A DNA stretch of 5,436 bases from Oligoflexia bacterium. GTDB taxonomy: Bacteria; Bdellovibrionota; JAFGOL01. Below are positions 1 to 4,217 of this stretch, piece by piece; positions within the stretch are counted from its first letter, which is position 1, and each line of letters starts with the position of its first letter. The translations under genes were made by a program, and so were the position numbers. Under the pieces are notes generated by a model. It was not told where the DNA came from. It worked only from the letters and a program-made list of their open reading frames with translations, and did no database searches. The stretch is taken from NCBI GenBank assembly GCA_016926495.1, contig JAFGOL010000026.1, positions 1-5,436 on the forward strand, written 5' to 3'.

Positions 1-32
1 CCTGATTGGTAAAAAACATTAAGTTTCTTCAT
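1..32 (-). CDS. hipA: HipA-like toxin kinase, N-terminal fragment (cut by window edge)
   Basis: Only the first ten codons are present, reading MKKLNVFYQS and then an incomplete codon beginning GG. The ATG (32-30) overlaps the TGA (31-29) of the HipB-like gene in an ATGA, implying translational coupling in the usual hipB-hipA order. A short strand of this kind (K-L-x-V-x-Y) opens the N-terminal domain of many HipA proteins, the Ser/Thr kinase toxins; E. coli HipA phosphorylates glutamyl-tRNA synthetase. The assignment rests on ten residues plus the partner gene, so the kinase domain is not seen and intactness cannot be judged. Confidence 0.6.
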   Translation of the reverse strand, partial: MKKLNVFYQS

Positions 33-253
33 GTATTTTTTCTTCTTCTTACAACCAGTTCAAAACCCAGAAGGCTCAGCACTTTCAGAAGCGTTGAAAG
101 TTTTATGTCATTTTCTTTTTTTTCCAGCTTGAGGATCCCCTGCCGGGAAAGCCGGCTGAAACCTGCCAGTTTTTCCTGGGTTATTTTTTGCTGTTTTCTG
201 TATTCCCTTATTATTGATGCCATGTCCTCAGCACTGTTAATTTTAAACTCCAT
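29..253 (-). CDS. hipB: HipB-like XRE-family HTH antitoxin/regulator
   Basis: This 74-residue protein is almost entirely one Cro/C1 (XRE) helix-turn-helix domain at about residues 11-62. The core ITQEKLAGFSRLSRQGILKL matches the helix 2-3 region, and the tail LLGFELVVRRR is characteristic of HipB-type antitoxins. HipB proteins bind HipA and repress their own operon. The ATG at 253-251 is preceded on the minus strand by GGAG (forward 263-266) with 9 nt spacing. The gene overlaps the next one by ATGA, and that gene starts like HipA. Three GTATACAT-like sites lie in and upstream of its leader and are candidate operators. It could instead be an XRE antitoxin for another toxin, but the downstream start favours HipA. 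Confidence 0.82.
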   Translation of the reverse strand: MEFKINSAEDMASIIREYRKQQKITQEKLAGFSRLSRQGILKLEKKENDIKLSTLLKVLSLLGFELVVRRRKNT

Positions 254-256
254 AAA

Positions 257-263
257 TGTATAC
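257..263. promoter_or_regulatory. GTATAC operator-like site 1 (in hipB leader)
   Basis: On the minus strand this reads AGTATACATTTATG. It overlaps the interval between the ribosome-binding site and the start codon of the HipB-like gene. The palindromic core GTATAC (minus strand, forward 259-264) matches two further copies at 319 and 370. Binding is inferred. Confidence 0.35.
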
Positions 264-318
264 TCCGGTTTACTTCCGCGATGGCAATGCTGCCAGAAGT
301 AATAAAAAGTAACCTATA

Positions 319-326
319 GTATACAT
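319..326. promoter_or_regulatory. GTATACAT operator-like site 2 (next to -10 box)
   Basis: GTATACAT occurs immediately downstream, on the minus strand, of the candidate -10 box of the hip promoter. This is where a repressor would block polymerase. It shares eight bases with site 3. Confidence 0.35.
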
Positions 327-353
327 CTTAAATGAATTTCCATTAAAGTGCAA
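325..353 (-). promoter_or_regulatory. Candidate sigma70-like promoter of the hipB-hipA operon
   Basis: On the minus strand a -35 box TTGCAC (forward 348-353) is separated by exactly 17 bp from a -10 box TAAGAT (forward 325-330). The predicted start lies about 65-70 nt upstream of the hipB ATG. A GTATAC site (319-324) directly abuts the -10 box, well placed for repression by the HipB-like protein. Seen by eye only. Confidence 0.5.
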
Positions 354-369
354 TAAAATGTTAACTGCC

Positions 370-381
370 GTATACATTTAT
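370..381. promoter_or_regulatory. GTATACATTTAT operator-like site 3 (upstream)
   Basis: The 12 bases GTATACATTTAT are identical to the minus-strand reading of the site in the hipB leader. It lies upstream of the -35 box of the hip promoter and in the region shared with the divergent plus-strand operon, so it could affect both. Confidence 0.35.
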
Positions 382-511
382 TATGCAAGGCTTGAGTATT
401 TTAAACCTCTTGTGTTTTCATTATGATATGATCTAAAATACTTGATAATATCACAACGAAGTCCACACGAAAATTGAGTGAAAATTATTTGACATTACTA
501 AATAAATATAT

Positions 512-531
512 AAAGTGCATTATTGCACTTT
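512..531. repeat. Perfect inverted repeat AAAGTGCA-TTAT-TGCACTTT
   Basis: Two perfect 8-bp arms (512-519 and 524-531) flank a 4-bp spacer at the start of the candidate toxin gene. The right half, read on the minus strand, gives AAAGTGCAATAA, a 12-mer also present on the plus strand at 345-356 over the -35 box of the hip promoter. It could be an operator for the HTH antitoxin or a 5' hairpin in the mRNA. If the true start is the TTG at 551, the whole repeat lies in the leader. Confidence 0.6.
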
Positions 532-1012
532 GGTCCGAGAGAGCCTAAAATTGGATAAAAGAGTAGATTGGAATACAACTTTATCAGGATGGGAATTCTC
601 AAGAATTGACTCAAAAGTTGTGTCTGATTTTGAAATTATAAAAAGCATATCAGGTTTGCTAATTTATGCGGGGAATAATTTGTTAGAGCATAAAATTCAA
701 TTTTTTGAAGTAGATTTTAATGCAAATCTTGCTGGCTTTGATGAAGAAATAGACAAAAACAGATTATTAATTGAGGCAGGGGAACAGTTATTAGAGCATA
801 AACAGGTTGCGGAAACTCATTTTTCCAGAGCAAAATGGGGTTTTTCTACCTTCGAAATGCCTATAGTTTATGAAGGTAAAAATTTGGTTATGTATTTTAA
901 ATGTCAGTTTATGAACAAAGACGATAAAACACTAAAAACGAATAAAAAACTTAAAGAAATATCAATAAGAATACACGAGTCAAAGTATAATTTGGAGGTT
1001 TGCTATAAATGA
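515..1012 (+). CDS. Uncharacterised protein, candidate toxin of a toxin-antitoxin-chaperone operon
   Basis: I do not recognise this family. The frame from GTG 515 gives 165 residues, but that codon lies in a perfect inverted repeat and has no Shine-Dalgarno. A TTG at 551 has GAGAG (539-543) 7 nt upstream and would give 153 residues starting MDKRVDW; I consider it at least as likely. The protein is soluble, with no signal peptide or membrane segment. It contains an internal duplication: LLIYAGNNLLEHK (residues 48-60) and LLIEAGEQLLEHK (84-96), 36 residues apart, with DNA also similar. The C-terminal third alternates beta-strand-like and basic stretches. Its TGA overlaps the ATG of the MqsA-like antitoxin, and a SecB-like gene follows. 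By position it is the expected toxin, since toxin-first order is usual in mqsRA and TAC loci, but it lacks MqsR or HigB signatures I could identify. The toxin role is inferred from context only. Confidence 0.72.
   Translation: MHYCTLVRESLKLDKRVDWNTTLSGWEFSRIDSKVVSDFEIIKSISGLLIYAGNNLLEHKIQFFEVDFNANLAGFDEEIDKNRLLIEAGEQLLEHKQVAETHFSRAKWGFSTFEMPIVYEGKNLVMYFKCQFMNKDDKTLKTNKKLKEISIRIHESKYNLEVCYK
656..802 (+). repeat. Internal duplication in the candidate toxin (units 656-694 and 764-802)
   Basis: Two 39-bp units lie 108 bp apart and encode LLI-x-AG-xx-LLEHK, identical at 10 of 13 residues. They share TTAGAGCATAAA exactly at 683-694 and 791-802, and match at 29 of 39 bases by hand count. The spacing of 36 codons keeps the frame. 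Confidence 0.75.
994..998 (+). promoter_or_regulatory. Shine-Dalgarno GGAGG for the antitoxin gene
   Basis: A consensus GGAGG sits 10 nt before the ATG at 1009, inside the 3' end of the preceding gene. The antitoxin can therefore be initiated independently as well as by coupling through the ATGA overlap. Stronger antitoxin than toxin initiation is common in TA operons. Confidence 0.75.
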
Positions 1013-1644
1013 AAACCAATAGATGTCCTGTTTGTAAAGGCAAAGAGGTAGAAATTATTATTAAAGAGTATGTCTCCAATAAAAGAGATAAGGAAACCAA
1101 CAATCAAATTATTGTGCCTAATGTAAAAGTTTTCAAATGCAAGAATGATGAATGTGCTCATACTTGGCTTCCTCATCAAGAGGAAGCCAAGATAAAGACT
1201 TATATTAAAAACAGATCCAGGCACTGTTTGACGCCCGGGCAGATAATGGAAATTAGAACTTCTTTGCCGTTTAGAACAAAGACGGAACTTGCTTCCTTTT
1301 TGAATTTAAACTCAAAAGCTTTTGTTAAGTGGGAAAACGGATATACTGTTCAAAACGATGCGTATGATCTTTTACTTAGACTTGTTGCATATAATAAAGA
1401 TAATTTGGAATTTATAAAATATCTTCATAAGAACAATTTTAAATACAATGAGTGCGACTACCAATTTGTCTGTGAATCAAAGAAGGTTAAATGGAATTTT
1501 GCAGAGGCTGTTTACAAGAAGAATAAGGATACAAAGCTGGTTCTTTTAGATTATATTTCCAAAAAGCAAAAAGAAGACTATGCAAAACCGACAAAAACGG
1601 AAGAAGAATATTATCAAAATGATTATGATGCAAAGGCGGCTTAG
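1009..1644 (+). CDS. MqsA-like antitoxin: N-terminal zinc finger, XRE HTH and long C-terminal extension
   Basis: This 211-residue protein has the MqsA/YgiT layout. An N-terminal zinc-binding module carries C6-P-V-C9 and C44-x4-C49. A helix-turn-helix spans about residues 74-126, with LTPGQIMEIR, then TELASFLNLNSKAFVKWENG, then the DLLLRLV helix. E. coli MqsA is about 131 residues, binds its toxin through the zinc domain and DNA through the HTH. This one continues for about 80 more residues (127-211), lysine- and tyrosine-rich and ending in an acidic, probably flexible tail (TEEEYYQNDYD). In known toxin-antitoxin-chaperone systems, a C-terminal chaperone-addiction (ChAD) segment of the antitoxin binds a SecB-like chaperone. 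A SecB-like gene follows 2 nt after the stop, so this extension is the likely ChAD, by inference. It probably represses its own operon. MqsA-like architecture is clear; the partner toxin is not MqsR by eye. Confidence 0.86.
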   Translation: MKTNRCPVCKGKEVEIIIKEYVSNKRDKETNNQIIVPNVKVFKCKNDECAHTWLPHQEEAKIKTYIKNRSRHCLTPGQIMEIRTSLPFRTKTELASFLNLNSKAFVKWENGYTVQNDAYDLLLRLVAYNKDNLEFIKYLHKNNFKYNECDYQFVCESKKVKWNFAEAVYKKNKDTKLVLLDYISKKQKEDYAKPTKTEEEYYQNDYDAKAA

Positions 1645-1646
1645 AA

Positions 1647-2102
1647 ATGGATAATAAAACTAATTTTTACAAAATAGTGGATGTTTTTTGCCCTAAAATT
1701 GATTTCCAATTAGGGGTTAGAAAGCAAGATTATAATTTCCAGCAACTTTTTAAGTTTGAAGTAGATATAGTAGATGATTTTAGTATTAAAGTTAACTTTG
1801 GAACTGGTTTGATTGAAGATCCTGAAAAAATGAATGAACAAGGAGTCTGTAGGGCAATAGTAGAAGTTAGTGGTATTGTTCAATATAGTGAAAAAATAAA
1901 TGAAATAAAATCTTGCAAGGAAATACCATTATTTGCGAATATTTTAGCAACTCTTTATCCTTTTATAAGGGAAAAAATCAACTATTGTTTTTCTTATAAC
2001 AAGGTAACAATGCTTTTACAGCCACTAAACTTAATAAAAGTTATAGATGACCTTCAGGATGTTATAATAATAAAAGATTTAAGACAAGAAGCAAATAAAT
2101 GA
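1647..2102 (+). CDS. secB: SecB-like chaperone of the toxin-antitoxin-chaperone module
   Basis: This 151-residue protein is close to the length of E. coli SecB (155). The best match is the C-terminal half: FANILATLYPFIREKINYC (96-114) parallels the SecB helix region reading A-x-L-F-P-Y-A-R-E-x-I. The following VTMLLQPLNLIKVIDD (120-135) parallels SecB's PxLNLxPVNFDAL. The N-terminal FYKIVDVFCPKIDFQL fits SecB strand 1. SecB is a cytosolic tetrameric holdase for export. SecB-like proteins encoded next to TA genes instead fold and protect the antitoxin, and loss of the chaperone, or its diversion by phage proteins, frees the toxin. It starts 2 nt after the antitoxin stop, with AAGGCGG (1633-1639) as a ribosome-binding site, so it is cotranscribed. 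The low GC of this gene matches the two genes upstream and differs from those downstream, suggesting acquisition as a unit. A solitary housekeeping secB is unlikely in this context. Confidence 0.8.
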   Translation: MDNKTNFYKIVDVFCPKIDFQLGVRKQDYNFQQLFKFEVDIVDDFSIKVNFGTGLIEDPEKMNEQGVCRAIVEVSGIVQYSEKINEIKSCKEIPLFANILATLYPFIREKINYCFSYNKVTMLLQPLNLIKVIDDLQDVIIIKDLRQEANK

Positions 2103-2197
2103 TTGCTATAATCTTTGCCGGAGCATCATTTTGCCCGCAGGCCATTTTTAAAATTTTCACTATTTGAAAATTAATTGACTTCCGTGAAAACCCGCTA
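2103..2197. other. Intergenic stretch after the TAC-like operon; composition boundary
   Basis: Base composition rises here from the AT-rich operon to the more GC-balanced genes that follow. A short AT-rich inverted repeat AATTTTC (2152-2158) / GAAAATT (2166-2172) with a 7-nt loop lacks a GC stem and a T-run, so it is not a convincing terminator. No gene is seen. Confidence 0.4.
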
Positions 2198-2201
2198 TAA
2201 A
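2175..2201 (+). promoter_or_regulatory. Weak candidate promoter for the AlbA_2 gene operon
   Basis: TTGACT (2175-2180) is followed after 15 bp by TATAAA (2196-2201). The spacing is short of the 17-bp optimum. The predicted start near 2208 would exclude the left arm of the putative RNA structure at 2198-2296, so this promoter and that structure cannot both be right as drawn. Confidence 0.3.
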
Positions 2202-2296
2202 CAGGGTAAAGTTCATGCTTTCGCATAACCGCAAAAATCCGCTGATTTCAGGCCACTGGCGGTCAAACCGGTAGGGGATGGGCGGTAGCCTGTTTA
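2198..2296 (+). ncRNA. Putative structured 5' leader (possible cis-regulatory RNA)
   Basis: An 8-bp closing stem, TAAACAGG (2198-2205) with CCTGTTTA (2289-2296), encloses three possible hairpins. The first is GTT-c-ATGC / GCAT-AAC around a TTTC loop (2211-2229). The second is CCGC...CAG / CTGGCGG (2239-2262). The third is ACCG / CGGT (2267-2286). The element ends 7 nt before the ATG at 2304, which lacks a close Shine-Dalgarno. Fragments resemble known riboswitch pieces (ACAGGGTAAA, CGCAAA, GGTAGCC as in c-di-GMP-I; AAATCCG...GCCACTG as in cobalamin), but neither consensus is complete. The fold is drawn by hand and the class is unassigned. Confidence 0.35.
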
Positions 2297-2303
2297 ACGT
2301 GTA

Positions 2304-3608
2304 ATGTATTACAAAGAATCGGAAAAGCTGGAATTAAAAAAATCTTTTGGCGAGTGGAAGGAGATCATAACCGCCCTGGGCGCTTTTGCCAATAAAAAGG
2401 GAGGCATGGTCGTTGTCGGTGTTGACGATAAATCCCAGCCCGCCGGCCTGGTCATAGGCAAAAACAGCATAGAGGACCTGGTCAATAAGATTAAAAATAA
2501 TACCGACCCTGTTTTATACCCTTCCGTGGACGTAAGGCAGTTCGGCCCCTGCGATGTTATAGAAATAAAGGTAAACGAATCATCGGATAAACCCGTTTTT
2601 GCTTTCGGCAAGGCGTATGTAAGGGTGGGTAAAACCAACCAGAAAATATCCAATGCCGAGCTTAAGGTTTTAATAAAAAAGTACAGTGATTCTGATTTTG
2701 ATTGCGGCGTTTTAACAAAAAAGGTATCCGGCGGCGACGTTGATATAAAAGCCGTTAAGGAAGTTAACAAAACGGTAAGATTGCTAGATAAAAACAGGCT
2801 TACAAATTCCGCGTATTTATGTTTTTGCGTCAGAAACGACATATTCCCCCAGGCCGTGGTAAAAGCCGCCAGGTTTAAAGGCGGCAACATGTCCGGCATA
2901 ATTGACATGCAGGAATTTAACGGAGGTTTAATCAGGCTTCCCGATCAGATAATGGCTTTTATAGAAAGGCATATCAGCATGGAAGTTGTTTTAACCGGCG
3001 AAGCCAGGCGTAAAGAGCACTGGGAATATCCTTTAGAAGCCCTCAGGGAGGCTGTTATAAACGCCCTGGTCCACCGCGACTATACGGATAAGGGCAACGT
3101 CCAGGTTAGGATTTTTGACGACAGGCTTGAAGTATGGAGCCCGGGGCTTTTGCCCAAGGAACTGGATATTTCAAAATTACCCGGTGAATCGAGATCGCTT
3201 CCAAAGAACAGGCTGCTTGCTTCTGTTTTTAAAAGTAAAAAATTAATTGAAGCATGGGGAAGCGGATTTCAGAGAATGTTTGACGGCTGCTCCGCCAACG
3301 GCAATCCGCCTCCCGGACTTGCCGAAAAAGCAGGCGCGTTTGTAACTTGTTTTTTTAAAAATGTTACAGAAAATGTTACAGAAAATGTTACAGAAAATGT
3401 TACAGAAAATGTTACAGAAAACAGGGTCGCGAAGCTTGTCGAAATTATCAGTGACAATCCCTCTGTGTCTACAAGTGAACTGGCCGCCCTGCTTGATGTG
3501 ACAAGGATGACAATACACAGGGAGATTGAAAAGCTTAAGGCGCGGAACATAATAGAGAGGATCGGCCCTGACAAGGGCGGATACTGGAAAGTCATTAAAA
3601 AACAATGA
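2304..3608 (+). CDS. Schlafen AlbA_2 / HATPase / winged-helix protein (RecG-like ATP-binding regulator family)
   Basis: This 434-residue protein has three parts. An AlbA_2 domain (about 5-125) includes ESEKLELKKSFGEWKEI, FANKKGGMVVVGVDD and KAYVRVGKTNQK, the typical signature. A GHKL-type HATPase (about 240-330) has the N-box EAVINALVHRDY (249-260) with N253, then FDDRLEVWSPG as the ATP-lid-side motif. A winged helix (about 374-434) has STSELAALLDVTRMTIHREI. NVTE repeated five times (353-372) links the last two. Such proteins are often annotated as transcriptional regulators or ATP-dependent DNA helicases; they are not helicases, and their role is mostly unknown, though they are frequent in accessory regions. 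ATG 2304 is the first possible start, with an in-frame stop at 2295. There is no clear Shine-Dalgarno. The stop overlaps the next gene by ATGA. Length and motifs suggest an intact gene. Confidence 0.92.
   Translation: MYYKESEKLELKKSFGEWKEIITALGAFANKKGGMVVVGVDDKSQPAGLVIGKNSIEDLVNKIKNNTDPVLYPSVDVRQFGPCDVIEIKVNESSDKPVFAFGKAYVRVGKTNQKISNAELKVLIKKYSDSDFDCGVLTKKVSGGDVDIKAVKEVNKTVRLLDKNRLTNSAYLCFCVRNDIFPQAVVKAARFKGGNMSGIIDMQEFNGGLIRLPDQIMAFIERHISMEVVLTGEARRKEHWEYPLEALREAVINALVHRDYTDKGNVQVRIFDDRLEVWSPGLLPKELDISKLPGESRSLPKNRLLASVFKSKKLIEAWGSGFQRMFDGCSANGNPPPGLAEKAGAFVTCFFKNVTENVTENVTENVTENVTENRVAKLVEIISDNPSVSTSELAALLDVTRMTIHREIEKLKARNIIERIGPDKGGYWKVIKKQ
3361..3420 (+). repeat. Five perfect 12-bp tandem repeats (ATGTTACAGAAA), coding for the NVTE linker
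   Basis: The unit occurs at 3361, 3373, 3385, 3397 and 3409 without a single difference. Each unit adds four residues and keeps the frame, so copy-number change would alter only linker length between the ATPase and the winged helix. Short repeated linkers at this point are a known habit of this family. Confidence 0.97.
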
Positions 3609-4204
3609 CAGACGATAAAAAAATAGCGATTGAACACGGTATTCTTGACCTGATTGAGAACGACGGCCGCGTCACGCAGACCGAGCTTGCGCGCAGCCTG
3701 AGGGTTTCAATAGGCCTTGTAAACGCTTATTTAAAGAGGCTGGTCAAAAAGGGTTACGTTAAGGTAAGCAACGTAAAGGCAAGCACCGTGAAATACATGC
3801 TTACCGCCGAAGGGCTGGCGCAAAAGTACAGGCTGACCCGTTCGTACATGGCAAACAGCCTTAACTATTATCTTAAGATCAAAAAGGCGGTAGAGGCCAG
3901 GATAGTCAGGCTTAAGCTTGATGAAGTAAGGACAGTTGCCTTTGTGGGCGCCAATGAAATTTCCGAGATCATGCATCTTTACCTTGGCGAAACAAAAATA
4001 AAACTTGCGGCCGTGTTTGACGACTCAAAGGCGGGTGGGACGTTTTTTTCGCACAAGGTAAAACCCCTGTCCGAGCTTCCGGCGGTAATGGAGCAGGAAG
4101 GCATTGAAAAGGTCCTCATAAACGAATTTCAGAACGCCGAAGATATTCTCAACCGGTTATTGATATTGAAAATTGACGAACAGATGATAGACGCTACCTG
4201 GTAA
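3605..4204 (+). CDS. Winged-helix regulator with nucleotide-binding-like C-terminal domain, surface-sugar locus type
   Basis: This 199-residue protein begins with a winged helix (about 8-75): GRVTQTELARSLRVSIGLVN is the HTH, followed by a wing with YVKVSNVK and the segment KYMLTAEGLAQKY. That arrangement is like the MarR-type regulators found at exopolysaccharide loci. After a helical linker (79-105), residues 108-195 look like a Rossmann-type sensor: VRTVAFVGANEISEIM, then LAAVFDDSKAGGTFF, then VKPLSELP, as in CoA- or NAD-binding folds of PglD N-terminal or Rex-like proteins. A ligand such as a nucleotide or sugar nucleotide is possible but not shown. The ATG overlaps the stop of the AlbA_2 gene (ATGA); GGAAAG about 13 nt upstream is weak, so coupling is likely. 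It precedes the WbpE-like gene by 13 nt and may control polysaccharide synthesis by local autoregulation. Confidence 0.85.
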   Translation: MTDDKKIAIEHGILDLIENDGRVTQTELARSLRVSIGLVNAYLKRLVKKGYVKVSNVKASTVKYMLTAEGLAQKYRLTRSYMANSLNYYLKIKKAVEARIVRLKLDEVRTVAFVGANEISEIMHLYLGETKIKLAAVFDDSKAGGTFFSHKVKPLSELPAVMEQEGIEKVLINEFQNAEDILNRLLILKIDEQMIDATW

Positions 4205-4205
4205 C

Positions 4206-4210
4206 GGAGG
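4206..4210 (+). promoter_or_regulatory. Strong Shine-Dalgarno GGAGG fixing the GTG start of the aminotransferase
   Basis: GGAGG is placed 7 nt before GTG 4218. The protein from that codon begins MEFIDLKTQY, the family's usual N-terminus, so the non-ATG start is well supported. Confidence 0.88.
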
Positions 4211-4217
4211 AAAACCC

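Larger units (their letters stand above)
303..514. promoter_or_regulatory. Divergent control region between hipB and the TAC-like operon
   Basis: This 212-bp AT-rich gap separates a minus-strand and a plus-strand TA-type operon and holds no gene. It contains the hip promoter and GTATAC sites. For the plus strand, a weak promoter can be drawn as TTGTGT (410-415), 18 bp, TAAAAT (434-439). A perfect TTGACA at 489-494 has no well-spaced -10 box. The 9-bp inverted repeat AGTATTTTA (395-403) / TAAAATACT (434-442) spans 30 nt and is not terminator-like. The plus-strand promoter is uncertain. Confidence 0.4.

Noticed and set aside
6..302. 98-codon plus-strand reading frame opposite the HipB-like gene
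   Set aside because: Its product has no family resemblance and it is fully explained as the antisense shadow of the well-supported HTH gene.
395..442. Terminator from the 9-bp inverted repeat AGTATTTTA / TAAAATACT
   Set aside because: The loop is 30 nt, the stem is AT-rich and no T-run follows.
524..551. Promoter TTGCAC-16 bp-TAAAAT inside the candidate toxin start
   Set aside because: It would start transcription after both plausible start codons and leave no good start for the protein.
515..1012. Calling the first gene MqsR
   Set aside because: MqsR is about 98 residues with a different C-terminal strand pattern; this protein is longer and contains a duplication, so only its position suggests toxin function.
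2198..2296. Naming the leader as a c-di-GMP-I or cobalamin riboswitch
   Set aside because: Only fragments match. The conserved 3' B12 box and the complete c-di-GMP core are missing, so the class is left open.
2292..2298. Integron attC core site (GTTTAAC)
   Set aside because: There is no matching partner core box at a suitable distance, and the surrounding hairpins do not have attC layout.
2309..2908. 199-codon minus-strand reading frame inside the AlbA_2 gene
   Set aside because: The plus strand encodes clear AlbA_2 motifs throughout, while the minus product shows no recognisable domain.
3361..3420. CRISPR array or satellite DNA
   Set aside because: The units are 12 bp, contiguous and without spacers, and they encode an in-frame NVTE linker.
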